A stretch of 64,000 nt of DNA, taken from Penelope pileata (taxonomy: Eukaryota > Chordata > Aves > Galliformes > Cracidae). The DNA is taken from positions 1 through 64,000 of the forward strand of contig WBMW01000448.1 in the NCBI GenBank assembly GCA_013396635.1, in the 5' to 3' direction. Shown here in pieces: positions 50,701 to 62,400 of this stretch. A program made the position numbers and the translations under genes. Within the stretch, counting starts at the first letter, position 1; every line of letters starts with the position of its first letter. A model generated the notes under the pieces. The model worked only from the letters and a program-made list of their open reading frames with translations. It ran no database searches and was not told where the DNA came from.

Positions 50701-53700
50701 GGAAGATAGGTAATGTAAAGGAGCCCAATATGGTTAGTGATTACTAGGATGTATCAATTAAATGCTTGTATAATAAGCATTTTCTTTTAAAGAAAATGCA
50801 AAGAATACTTGATTAATTTCCCCTTGAAAATAGTGTGAAACACTTTCATATTAGCCTGTGTCAGTGTTAAATAGAAATAGATAACATGAACATAATTGAT
50901 TTTTTTTTTAATGTAGCACTGTTTTCAGTTGTCATTGTTGATATGTTGTTGATAGTTCAGTTATTGTTTTGTTTGTTGTTTGTAATTGTTGTTGTTGTTG
51001 ATCTGAGCAGCTCCACATTAACCTGCGTATTGTGATTCAGATACTGATCTCACAGCACTTTCTGCTAAACATGAAAGGAAAAGATCAAACTGTAGCCCTG
51101 GATTTTGAACAAAGATGTTAGTTGGTCTCTAAGGGAAGTGCATTGTCTGCTGATCCGAGGACAGAAAGGCTTGAAGTTTGGGCTGTTCAGCCTTAGCAGA
51201 TTTCTACTGGGTCTCTGGGTTTTTCAGAGTCTTAGTTTAGTCAAATCGTAAACACAATTTCCCTGGAACAGCAGAATTGTAGCCATGATGTGGAAGGTCC
51301 TTCTTATATATCAAATTTCAGTCACAGGTTACAGTTCTTCCAAGTAAAGTTTTCTGATTTCCTTTTATTGCCCAAGATGGGATGCATTTCTTCTTCTCCC
51401 CTCCAGCCCCCCTTGGAAATGACTGAAATGCATAATGGAGATTTTTTTTGGTGTCATCTCTAGTACATCACACCACTTAGAAGTTCACTGTATGCATTGG
51501 CAATGATTCTCAAAGCTGGAAGTGAAGGAGAACTGGATCAATAAATGGGAAGGTCTGAGGAGACCTTAATCATTTGCAGCAGCCTGAACCCTTCCCAGTA
51601 TATACGTCTGGCAACGATAGTTCGGATGATACAGATTTAAATCTTTCCTTATTTTTCATTTTCTCTGTTTTTCTGATGGATTATATTTATATATATATAA
51701 AGCAAGTTGAAAGCAGAGTATTGAGAACACTGTTCTCTTCAGTTTTTGTCTATCTGCAGTTCTTTTCACAATTCTCAGATTTTATTGTAACAGTGTTCAA
51801 GTTCTCATAATTTGTGATATTGATTTATTTATTTATCAATAGTAATACTTAGAGCTACTTAGTACATGTGAGGTATACGTTTACAGAGTACTTACAGCAG
51901 TATCTTTTAGATTTGTGGAATTGTTACTAAAGTTATCATCCATTCCCAGTAAATGAAGTTAAATTTTATTCTTTCATAAACGTATATTTTTGCAACTGTT
52001 ATTCTAATGTGTTAATGCACTCATCTACTGTCCATTGTGCGAAAGAATGATTTAATTGCTGTAGAAGATTTTTTGCATTTTAAAATGTGGGAAAGGGGTA
52101 TAGTTGTTTGTATATGATCATCTTTTAAATAAAATGTTACTGTAGGTATTGACAAATGTCGTGCCTAGAACTGGAGAAAAATAGTTGTGTGGCAGCATCA
52201 GTTATCAATTCATGAGATTTCTAAGGCAAACAAGTTGTTTTTGTAGTGTGTAGTGTTGCTGCTCTGTTTCCTACTTGAGTTTCAAAGAAATCTAGGGTTC
52301 ATCTGCTGAATGGAGAACTTTTTGCTACTTGAGTATCCATCCATTTGACTTTATTATAGAAAGTCTGTGTATTTTCAGCATGGGAAACGTGCTTATCAAT
52401 CACAGGAAGGACTTTTGATTTAAAGCCAAACAGAATATTAAAGTTCAGTACTGAATAATACTGTACCAAACTTAGTGTAATGATTTCCAGTAGTAGTTTC
52501 GGTAAAAAACAAAACAAAAAAAAACTCGAAGAAAGAGGAGAGGACTCTTCCTGTGAAAGTGAGCAGTCGCTACATGTATACAAATACTAGGACTGTGCTT
52601 CCCAAGAAGTGAGTGAATGTTGCTAATGGAAGTGGAGAGTAACTTTTCTTACCTTGCTTCTCGGAGGCCTTTTCATTAAGCTGCTCTCATCGCAAACCTG
52701 CAAGTGTTTTTTTCCTCAGTCTCATTTTCTCCTCCTTTTTCATGTTGAGGAGATGGAGTGAGAGAGTAGCTATGCATAGTGCTTATCTGCTAGCAGTGCT
52801 AAGCCACAACAATGCTTTAGCTATTATGAGATGGCATACTTTTTGATGTTCATAGTGTTAAATATATAGCTCCCGTTTTATCAGCTCATTCAAATCTTGC
52901 TTTGAAGACAAATTATTACTTTCCTCATGGCCTTTCTGTAGTGACACTGCTATCTGATTCATCTTTTGCAAAAATTACTGTTTTCGTGCTACCCTGCAAA
53001 ATGAGTAGGTGACATCATTTACCTGCAATGGATACAAAGCTAAGAGAGAAGTTTAGGAAAAACAGAAAAACTGCTAAAGCTGTGTGTCTGAAGATAAAAG
53101 GCATTTTTTCAGCATATCACTAATTAAGTGCTGTATTTAAGCATGGTTTCTATGGGTTCTAACTATTGCTATTAGTGCATGGAGGTTTTGCAAATCAGAC
53201 CTCAGAATTTTGAGTTGAACAATTAGAAAATGAGGAAAGCACAATTAGTGAGTGCCATTGAAACACCTGGCTGAAGTAACTTGGTTAGCAGATGAGAGAA
53301 GAGAGCTCTACAGTTCCTGCAGGAAAGCATTCAGCGTTAACATTCATGGTCAGCTGTGCGTTTTCATGCATAAGAAAAGTGCTTTCTGAAGGATTTCACC
53401 AATAGTTCCTGATTGCTTGGACCAGTGTTAGTGGTTGGTCATTGTGCTAAATAATGTGGCAAAGGAGCAACTTTTGGTCCTTAGACAGACTGAGTAGCAC
53501 TGATTGAGTTGAACCCACGCCGCCTACCCCTTCCGTCCTGTGTGGTCCAACTGCATTACGCAGTACAGGATATTTCTCTGGGCTCTTTATGACTGCCTGT
53601 AGTCACAGAAGTGAGTCTTGAGACATAATTATTTTTGTGTTCTCCAGAAGTTCATGTCTTCTGAAATAATATGCAGCCTGTGTGCAATGCAGCCCCACCT

Positions 53701-56509
53701 GTGCGTGTCTTTTAATATTGTAGAACTGACCCATGTGGTGCGTGGGGGGGGGGGAATAGGTATTGTGAGGGTGTGTTTTGCTGATTGAGTGCACAGAGCC
53801 TGTCTGGGCTGGTGTCAGAAATCTGGGGGAAGTGGATCTGACCTGGTGCTCTTAGCACATCCGTTCATAAGCAAATTCTGGAGTGATCTCCTCTTGGAGC
53901 AGTGCAGTTGGAGAGGTTCAAATGCAGCCAAGAAGAAAGCTAGGAAATAGGCCAAAATCAACCAAGATTAGCTAAAGCAAATTTTGGCTTCCCCACCATC
54001 TTCAGTGAGGGCAACAGGAAGTTCAAATTGTGATAATCTTCATGATGGTTCTAAGTACTCATAGAACTGATATGTATGGTAAAGATATTCTCTTGACATA
54101 CATTCCGTGCATTTCAGATGCAGCCTTTTTTCTTCCTATCATGTAATGTCTTTATTAGTTCATTCTGCTCCTGTAAATGCTTGGATACGTCGAGCTCACC
54201 AGTATGAAGTCAGTATGCCTATGAACACTTAAGCATGTTTTGGATTTAAGATTGTTGCCCATTTTTATTCTAGAAAATTAGAACTTGCGTATTGTTGGCC
54301 ACTTTTTTATGAAAGAAAATTGTTTGTTCACAGTATTTGACATGACATAACAAATATGCTTCTTAGAAGTTCATTTCCATGTATGTTTTAGGTGTTTCTT
54401 TATTTAGTACAATTGAATTAATATTTCTTTTGTATTTTATCCAATGAGTAATAATTGAATTTAGTTATTTTTTTGAGAAGTCTAATCAAATTTAAGTGTA
54501 AACCTTTATTTTGCTATATCTGTAAATCTAGGGGGAATCTTTTCTCATAATTCTTTTGTACGTGAAACAGCTACAAATGATAATTGCTTCAACTATTCCT
54601 CATCTTTTCTACTTTAACTATGCCTCTTACGTTGCTTTGTCCTACTCTTATTTCCTTTAGTTCAAAGTTCCTGCAGCAACAAGTGCTATTATAACAAATG
54701 GTGAGTATACAGTTTTTATATCATAGTTTCAGTTAAGGAGTATTGATAAACAGAGGAGGATCTTTCACAAACTCCACAGACTTCAAACTGAACTTAATAA
54801 TATTTAATGATATTGCAGCATTATTTTTATTACTTATGCATGGGATGAAGTTATAAGCCACTAGTGTTATTCATGGAGTGGTTTTATCCTAACAAATATT
54901 TTGAATTTTCTATGCTGAAAATTTCTTGTTAGTTCCTTTAATAGGACTGATCTTGATTATTGGAAATAGCTGTTTAAAAGATTAATGTGATGAACGTATA
55001 ATGTTCGGTATATTCTATTTTTGAGCTGTAAGTGTGATGTAATAAACTGTTAAGTCCATCACCTTCCCCTCTCTTTCTCTCTTTTTCTGTTTTCATTTTT
55101 TTTCTAGATGGAATAGGAATAAACCCTGCACAAACAGCAGGTAAGTTATTATTTATGGAGCCCAGTAGTTTTTTTAAAACTCAGTTATTTTCTTCTATGT
55201 TAATGCATACCAATCTGGGTTCATTTTTATGTCTTTAGTTTTGATTTCTTAAATGAGAGAAGAATTGCCGAGTAGTTGAAACTACAGTCAGTGTTCTGAG
55301 TAAAAGGTTAAATCCGTATAACTGTTGTTCAGTAGCTTATTTATGACTGTGAAAGAGTGAGGTACTGCTGATCTTTAGGCTGTAGCTCTTTAGTGCAGTG
55401 TAAAGGAGCAATTACTTGCTACTAAAGTACCAGGTAATAGCTGTATTTTTTTCCCCACTATGCCTAGTCCAGTAGTAGTTGCTATTTCAGCAGCCATTCT
55501 GGTAAAATATGTTTAGAAAGTAACACTGTTGTAGAACAGGAGCCCTAGGTGCTTTGGAAAGCACACTCTCAAGAAGAGAGAGAGCGGTCTTGCAGATAGC
55601 CCTCTTGTTTTCCCCAAGGGATTCCAGGTGATTATGCCAGGTGGAAGCTGTGAATCTAACTTTATTCCTGCTTGCAAATGTGATGAACGGTTGAAGAGTG
55701 GGGTGGGTGGAAAAAAAAGTAATTCCAAATAGTAACTAAATATTGTGCCATGTTTATTTAATAGAAGAAAACAGCTGTGACAACCGTGAATGCATGCAGA
55801 AATTATTCTAGGCATTTTAGTATTAGAAACATTTAAATTGTGTGTTCCTGAAAGACTATAATGATCAGAACTATACAGTAATAAATACGAAGTTGAAGAA
55901 TTTTTTATGCTGAACCAAGACTGCCTTGGATATGTAGAGAGCCTTCATATAAGAAAAGTGCAGTTGAGATTCTGAATTTAAAAGCAGATAAATACTGAAC
56001 CAAGGAGAGAATTAAGAATCAGTATATGCACGGATGGCCTCAAGATAAAACATAATAAATTTTGATTACCTGAAATAATTTCCTGGTCTTGAAATTATTA
56101 TGGCATAAGTGAAATTAGACGTTTTAGTATAGATCTGTGAAGTTTGAAAGGCTGTAGCTTGCAAGTCTTATATGACTTTGAGTCCAGTATATTTACTTAA
56201 AAATTAGAGCTCTTTGGAGGGATATGCTGTAGGAGGAATATGGTGAAATTCTGTGGAAATTTAAAAAAAAAANATGTGGGGAAAATTAAAAAAAAAAAAA
56301 AAAAAAAAAAAGCATTTTACTGGTGTGTTAGAGAAGTTATTACAAGGATATTAAACACTGACCTAATTGCATTTTTGTCCTTCAAATTGTATTCTTGTTT
56401 AGGTAACTTTTTTGGTAACGTGTTCTTTTCTGTTTGTTTAGGAAATGTATTTCTAAAGCACGGTTCAGATCTACGGATTATTCCCAGAGACAGAGTTGGA
56501 AGTTCTTAA
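47729..56509 (+). CDS. UFM1: UFM1, ubiquitin-fold modifier 1 (six exons, 85 aa)
   Basis: Coding exons are 47729-47730, 47814-47870, 48163-48220, 54661-54700, 55108-55140 and 56442-56509. They total 258 bases, giving 85 codons plus TAA, the usual family length. All five introns have GT/AG ends and every join keeps frame. Seen in order: MSKVTFKVTLTSDPRLPYK (exon 2), LSVPESTPFTAVLKFAAEE (exon 3), FKVPAATSAIITN (exon 4), DGIGINPAQTAG (exon 5) and NVFLKHGSDLRIIPRDRVGSS (exon 6, broken here only by the known fold). This matches vertebrate UFM1, a small ubiquitin-like beta-grasp protein. Known of the family: a UFSP protease removes the two residues after Gly83, then UBA5, UFC1 and UFL1 attach the protein to lysines, notably on ribosomal RPL26 at the ER. 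The start codon is split by intron 1, with A at position -3. The final residue is Ser, where human has Cys. Identification is very secure. Confidence 0.97.
47731..47813 (+). other. UFM1: UFM1 intron 1 (83 bp), splits the start codon
   Basis: The intron begins GTGAGTGAGG and ends CTCTCCCCAG. It interrupts the initiator codon between AT and G. If it is not removed, the genomic reading is ATG immediately followed by TGA, so an intron-retaining transcript cannot make UFM1 from this start. It is the shortest intron of the gene and is GC-rich. Confidence 0.9.
48529..49145 (-). mobile_element. CR1 LINE in UFM1 intron 3, antisense to the gene
   Basis: It begins ATCATAAAATCATAGAGTGG and GGTTGGAAGGGACGTC, followed by GCAGGGCTGCCACCCACC, GTTTAAAGCCATTCTCCC and GATGCAGCCCAGGATGCTG. 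This spans the whole CR1 3' UTR and the edge of ORF2. The element is minus-strand, opposite to UFM1. Antisense placement avoids using its own 3'-end signals inside the host transcript. Confidence 0.93.
50932..51000 (+). repeat. GTT-rich imperfect microsatellite in UFM1 intron 3
   Basis: Repeated GTT and GTTT words ending in a run of GTTGTTGTTGTTG. It is G/T-rich on the transcribed sense strand. Confidence 0.8.
53744..53754 (+). repeat. Eleven-G run in UFM1 intron 3
   Basis: An uninterrupted run of 11 G in otherwise ordinary sequence; length is likely variable and prone to sequencing error. Confidence 0.8.
55141..56441 (+). other. UFM1: UFM1 intron 5, with poly(A) runs and an ambiguous base
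   Basis: The intron runs from GTAAGTTATT to TTTGTTTAG. It carries an A run broken by an ambiguous base (N at 56273) and a 24-A run at 56288-56311, about 130 bp upstream of the acceptor. Frames reading through this area are open only because of the poly-lysine stretch. Nothing else is recognisable in the intron. Intron 4 (54701-55107, 407 bp) is also plain. Confidence 0.8.
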
Positions 56510-57290
56510 TGAATCTGAAATCTTTTGGAATAAGTGGTGTTGCCATGCAGCGAAAGTATTTATTTTGAAACTCCATAACGCGACTAAAGAATTGACTTTT
56601 TTAAAACGACCAGAAATGTCTTGCCAAGATCCAGTCTTGTTTAACTCAGAGATAAGGTTTCATTTTCTTGTTAAAATATATTAAATCATGCACTGCTTAT
56701 TTCTTTACTAGTATTTTTCAATGGGCTGATTCCATGTGATGTTCTTGAAAGAAACATGAACTTCTCTAAAGATGTGACTGAAACTGCAAGGATAAATCGC
56801 CACAATAAGGAGATATTTAAAATATTACTTATTGTCAAGCCTACCTTATGGAAGGCAGAACTTTGAGACCTGTGTACAGAAAAATTGTTCCTACTGACTG
56901 CTGGAAGGTTTGGCTTTTTTCATTTTTTCCTTTTTTTCTAAAAGTCCATATTTAGAGAAACAGTTTTCCCATGGTTCAAGTGTTTAGCCCAAATAGAAGG
57001 AAAAATTTCAGTGCTTTATTTTTGAAATAAGTAAATAACTGCCAAATGTTCCAAAGCAAGTGTTAGATTTAATTGCTGAAAATATTTTAGGTAAAAGAGA
57101 AAGCAGAGGTATCTATATGTTAGCAAAAGATCAAATGAAGTTTTAAACACAATTTCAGAGAATTTGAGAGACATAATCTCAAATCAAGTGCCATCATCTG
57201 GCAAGGCTTGCAGCATAATTTGAGAATGTATAAGTACTGGTCACACACGTCATTCCTTTTCCAATAAATACTGGTTCTTTGTGAAAGTCT
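56510..57290 (+). other. UFM1: UFM1 3' UTR to the first strong poly(A) signal
   Basis: After the TAA at 56507-56509 the sequence is AU-rich and has no continuing frame. An early ATTAAA lies at 56680-56685. A canonical AATAAA at 57263-57268 is followed within 30-50 bases by a strongly GT-rich tract, the expected downstream element, so cleavage near 57285 is the best guess. Which sites are used cannot be told without cDNA. Confidence 0.65.
57263..57268 (+). terminator. UFM1: Poly(A) signal AATAAA, likely main UFM1 site
   Basis: Canonical hexamer about 750 bp after the stop codon, followed by a GT-rich stretch suited to cleavage-factor binding. This is the best placed of the candidate signals. 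Confidence 0.65.
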
Positions 57291-57760
57291 TGTTTTGTTA
57301 CTGTGTGTTACAAAGGAATCATAGAATTTGTTGAAATGTTTGTGTTCAGATAATATACTTTTTGTTTATAAATTGCCTGAGGTAAATTACCAGTCCTGTA
57401 TTTTATTTAGAGAAATTGCTGCTTTTGTTGAACTGGTAAAACTACTTTGTGATTTAATCTATTTGGCCAAATCTTACCCTGTTGCATTTTATCGAGCTTA
57501 CTGAGTTTACAGAGCGTAGGAAAATGGGTAATGTAGTGCTTGGTTAAATGAGGATCATCACAAATACAATTTCACTGTGCAATAATTGTTCTCCAGAAGG
57601 ATGTTCAGACTTCGTTTCAAATATTGTACAAGTACAAAATGCCATTATGAATGGATATGAACTGAGTATACAGAGGAAGACTCTTCTGAAAGTGATATTC
57701 AACTATAAGCATTTTCCAACTCTAAGATGAATTGTAAAATTCTGGATTTTCCTTTATTTT

Positions 57761-57766
57761 AATAAA
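57761..57766 (+). terminator. UFM1: Poly(A) signal AATAAA, possible distal UFM1 site
   Basis: A second canonical hexamer about 1.25 kb after the stop, followed by a T-rich segment. It could give a longer 3' UTR. It may also be incidental in AT-rich DNA. Confidence 0.4.
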
Positions 57767-57790
57767 CAATAATATGAAAAAAATACAAAT

Positions 57791-58992
57791 GTTCCTTTCT
57801 CATTTTCTAGATTTTGACAGAAATTAAAAATGTCGCCCTTTGACCTTTTAATTAACGTACTCTAAGATTCATTTGAAGCCAAAAGGTTCTTACTGTGCAG
57901 AATTCTGTAGGACACTGATTTTAAGAGCAGGGTGCAGTTTCTATTAATCTAGTGCTACAAGATAATTAGAATGGGTTAAATTAATGGCTTGTAATTTTTC
58001 TCTGCCAATCTGTTAATGGAATACCTAAACAAACACCTGATACGAGTGCATAACAAATAGGAAGATTTCTTTTGTCTCGAGGTACAATATTGCTTTCAAA
58101 CAGTCACCAGGGCCTTTTCAAATGCAATTTGAAACTGAGGTGTCTTGTTTTTGTAAAGGAAGGCTAGGTTAAAAATAATTTCAGATGATGACTTATAATA
58201 ACCATTTATTACACGCTTAGTTAATAGGACAGCGTAAAGTATTTGTTTGACGTAGTTTGTATAATGTGCAAGTGTCCATTTGGATAAATAAATAATCTTT
58301 GTAGTACTTCCTGTGGTCATGGCACCATTGTGTAAATATGGTTTCTGAAGTTTGAACATAGCTTTTCTGTTTGGTGAAGTGGCGCAGTGTTAGTAGTAAA
58401 ATGGACTTAGCAGACATTTGCAAGTTGATTTGATGTTTGCAAGTTCATTTTGTTATGTAAAAGTCACACTTGACGTGTTGTACAGGAAAAATGTAAGTTT
58501 ACAACTAGATTTCCTAGGCCTGGGGAATCTTCATTAGATTCTGAAAAGAATCCTAGATTTGCACTGCTTTGTCAAACTGTGCTCTGAGGCATACTTTGGA
58601 AGTCAGCTCTGCCTGGAGTATTTCTTTTGGCTCTGATTGTAAGTTGACCAATGTTAAAGACTTATGTCTTTTGTCTGTGATGAACTTTGTTGTTCTTTTG
58701 CATGACAGCAATTTAAAGGGTATTTTTTCCTGTATTTTACATTTGTAAAAGGATGGCTGTTTTATGTTAAAAAATCTTTTCTGCCAGAATTTTTCACAGA
58801 GTTCTAGAGCACTGATGTGGAAAGTCTTGGCAAAACTTGAAAAGACCTCTGATCATTCTCCTGGTTTATAACGTTGTAGAAGACTTGTTTTTCTCAAATT
58901 GCACAGAATTTTAAGAAATTATGGATATTTTTCAGGAAGGGAAATGCAATGACCTAATGTAGTATAGTAAAACTGGAAGATGTTTTAGTCTT
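57791..58992. other. Intergenic downstream of UFM1
   Basis: AT-rich and without CR1. A stretch at about 57920-58060 with several TAATTA/TTAAT-type homeodomain words reads like unique, possibly conserved, non-coding DNA, but I cannot test this. Confidence 0.55.
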
Positions 58993-59175
58993 TGCTGAGC
59001 AGTGCTTGCACAGAGCCAAGGATGTTTCAGCTCTTACTGCCCTGCCCACAAGGAGCTGGGGGTGCACAAGGAGCTGAGAGGAGACAGAACCGAACCAGGA
59101 TAGCTGACGCAAACTGGCCAATGGAATATCCCATGCTGTATGGCACCATGCTCAACCATAAAGCTGGGGGAGTTG
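58993..59175 (+). mobile_element. Probable ERVL-type LTR fragment
   Basis: The text TTGCTGAGCAGTGCTTGCAC, GAGCCAAGGATGTTTCAGC, GGGGGTGCACAAGGAGCTG and AATGGAATATCCCATGC resembles a widespread avian ERVL LTR. CATAAAGCTGGGGG stands where that family has its TATA box. The similarity is recalled rather than computed. Beyond 59175 the sequence no longer follows the family, and I find no clear target duplication, so edges are unsure. Confidence 0.5.
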
Positions 59176-59202
59176 GTTGATGGTTTGTGGTTGGTTGATG
59201 GT
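59172..59202 (+). repeat. 13-bp direct repeat GTTGGTTGATGGT, two copies
   Basis: Exact copies at 59172-59184 and 59190-59202 separated by five bases, at the point where the LTR-like sequence ends. The GC-rich stretch onward to about 59450 is unassigned. Confidence 0.8.
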
Positions 59203-59450
59203 GAAAACGCGCTTCCTGTTGCTGCTCCAGTGGTACAATGTGCGGTCAGATGGAGAGAAGGAGCTGCGCTGCGGAACGTTAGCGGATTCTGAAGATGTTG
59301 GGGGCACCGCAGTCCTTTGTATGGTAGAACGCAGGTAGTCGTCAAATGGAGCACTTGAATGGGACAATGAAAAAAACTAAATCCTGCGGTTCCCCTAGTA
59401 GCACTGTGGAGACAGCAATTCAGCAGTACTGGCAGGAGCACCGAGCTCCA

Positions 59451-62400
59451 GCTGAGTAAAATACATTTAATGTGTGATTAAAATAGTGTTCAGATTTAAA
59501 TAGAGTGCACCTAACTATACATCTCAGTCACTGTTCCTACTGGTGGAAGGTAGATAAAGGGAAGTATTCTCAAAGGCTAGCGTGATCTTTTTGAGGCTGA
59601 TCTCTGCAGGCTGTTTCTGAAATTAATGGAAAGGGAGATTCCTCTGGAGAGAGATTCAGGGTAGCTAAATGAATCTTCAGTTCTGAATTGCCCTCTGGAG
59701 GAGCCTTTCTCTCTTCAGTAACTGTAGAAAAACTTGAAATGTTAGCCTGTAGGAGCTAATATTAACCTTTGTGAATGCATCCCCAACAGGTGCATCCCCC
59801 ACTTTTCAGTATTACTTCTTGCAGCATTGTGCTACCTGCTTGCTGTTGCTTGATCTGGATGTTTAGCACGTGACACAAATCTCCCAGGGACTTGTTCAAA
59901 ACTTAATTTACAAGAACTTGTTTGCATGAAAGCAAATGTGCTTTTTATCTGATATAATTAGTTGAGTGCATCTTTTTTTGTTTTTACAGCAGGCTCAGCA
60001 GCCTTGGTGGAGTGTGGGAGAAGTCTTGTTCTTTATGGAAAGCTTTGACAGGTTAAAATCAGTTATGTCTACAAAGAAGAAAACCTGTACTGACAAAGAA
60101 AACAAAAGATTCTGCTGATTTTTTTCAGAGTATAGAGTTGGTTTCCTTTATCTCCCTGAGGAGATTAAATGTTCCTGGAAAGCAGATTTTAAAGGATTTG
60201 GGATGTATAAAAGTAGCCACTAATGCAAAGACCAGGTGCACATGTCCCTGCTTATTTCTGTGAAAAAAGTCCTGAGCCCATGATTGGGAACTGTCAGTGT
60301 CTTTCACTGATTAAGAAATACCAGATGGTATCTGTAAGAAGTACACCAACCTTAGAGGCTTCCTTTTCCTGGAGAAAAATCACTCTGATTTTGAACGATA
60401 GATCAAGTTTGTCCCATAATCAAGTTACAATTGTAGATTTGAAAGTAATCTTGTGGTGGGAATGAGAAGATCTCTCTCCATATTTCCTTTTGCCGTTCAT
60501 GACACGTGTTGAGAAATCAGTCTGGGTCAGTCTGGTGATTTAAAAAAAAAGGTTCAGGATTTGTCCCTGTTGGGTTCTGCGTGAAAGATGAGGTGCCAGC
60601 TGCAAAGCACAGCATCTTTATCTTTAGAAGACTCATCTGTAATAAAGATTCATTGCTATCTGATGAAAAGTTTAACCAAAGAAAAAAGTTGGTGACAGAC
60701 ATGCTTTGTCTCACTTACTGTGGTGCATGGTTGTTTGGCAGTTCCAGGCTCACATGGCATGTCTTTTCCTAGCAAAAGCCAAAGTGTATCAGTTCATGTG
60801 GGCTGCTCAGTGATGCGGCTATCATAAAACTTTACAAATTCAACTGAAGAGCTGTTGGGATCTTTATAAGACAGTAAGCACAATGGGAATAGATGTATCT
60901 GAAGTATGCCTTCTACATTTAGTGAACATTGTTGCTGTGGATTATTAGAGAAGGTCTGGTATTAATACTGATTCCTCCAGCTCATGCCCTGTGAGCATCA
61001 AGCCTTACCTTGAATTGCTTTTTGTATCTGTTTTTCTCTGAAGTGGTTCCTAATACTTGAGATGGCATGCTAGATTTGCTTTACAAAGCAAGTAACTGAT
61101 GGAACTTTGAGGCTGGCCCAGCTTGGAGTTTATCTGGTTCAAGTTCTACTCGTGTTCTTTCTAGCCTAAGCAAGTCCCTGGGTAGTTCTTTCCTTGCTCC
61201 TTTTCTCCCAGCTTTTTCTTGATAGAAAAAGAGCTGCATCTTGCTTTACCTTAGATACCAGCCCAGGAAGTGGAGGCATGGCACATCCACAGCCCTTCCC
61301 ACTTGAACTGTTTTTAGCTTCCCCACACCTGTATTTTCTCAGAATACCTGTAAAGAATTACAGTCCTTGACCTCCTGCTGGAGTGAAGCAAAAGTTTGAC
61401 CAGAGGGATTAGCCATAATGCTGCTCTCCTGTACTGTTGTGTATAAGCTGTGGCAGTTGCATGAGTAATCTGGAGTCTCATAGGTGAAATATAGATGCAT
61501 TTGTATTTGTTATAACATTAATATCAGACATTTTGTAAATGACATTTTTCATGTTTACATTGAGAGCAGACAACTTTGAATGTAGCTATCAGATAACATT
61601 TACTGCAGTAACTTTCTAAATCACATATTTCTCACTCATGCAGGGGAGGGAATGTAAATACCATTGCTATAATAAAGTGCTGTCAGAGGATCCATGTTGC
61701 TTGAAAAATTAGCGTCTTTCAATTCAGTTTTACATTAGATTTCAAATTAGCAGCAGTGATTTAGCAGTAGAGACCCATTAATTTGTGACAGGGTTCTCTT
61801 CCATTTCTGTGGACTCTTGAGTAGGATGCAAACGGTACTCGCAAACAATAACGGTATCTAGGCATCTTTACCCCTAGCAACAATAGTGAAAGATCGTACA
61901 AGCACTCAGTGTCAATAAGCACCACCTATGCAGAGCAAATTATTAGTACATGAACAAGTGCACAGCATGTCTTGCCAACTGTACAGTAGTCAGTGATATC
62001 CATTGTGGTTGACAATTAAATCAAAATGGTCCAATTATTTATGTCAGATTCATTTAATTCTCACTTTTTGACTAAATACTGTTCTCAGTGAATCTATCTG
62101 TAGCACAAAGTAAGAATGTGTCAGAGTAAGCTCAGGTACTGATTATTCTTGCTTCTTGGCTCTGTTTTGGATGACTCCGTCTGTCTCCAAAACAGACCTG
62201 TTCCAGTGGGTTTGCAGGACACTCAGTGCCAGGTGGCCTCAGGCCCAGGAACGATGGAACATACATTTAATTTTTATTTGTAACGTCATGGTCAGAGAAA
62301 ATTAGGATAGAGATCATCCGTTTGTTTTCAGGATTTAGGGTCAGAGATTCTTGAAGGTTTATGGGCCAATATCTGCAAATGACAGACGGAAGCAATTTTA

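Larger units (their letters stand above)
48221..54660 (+). other. UFM1: UFM1 intron 3 (about 6.4 kb)
   Basis: The donor is GTAAGTAGG after exon 3 and the acceptor is TTTCCTTTAG before exon 4. It holds one antisense CR1 fragment (48529-49145), a GTT-rich tract near 50.9-51.0 kb, a short TA-rich tract near 51.68 kb and an 11-G run at 53744-53754. The rest is unique AT-rich sequence with no exon, RNA gene or transposon that I recognise. Confidence 0.85.

Noticed and set aside
59034..59441. 135-codon minus-strand frame
   Set aside because: It is antisense to the LTR-like fragment and the GC-rich stretch beside it, with no motif or conservation evidence.
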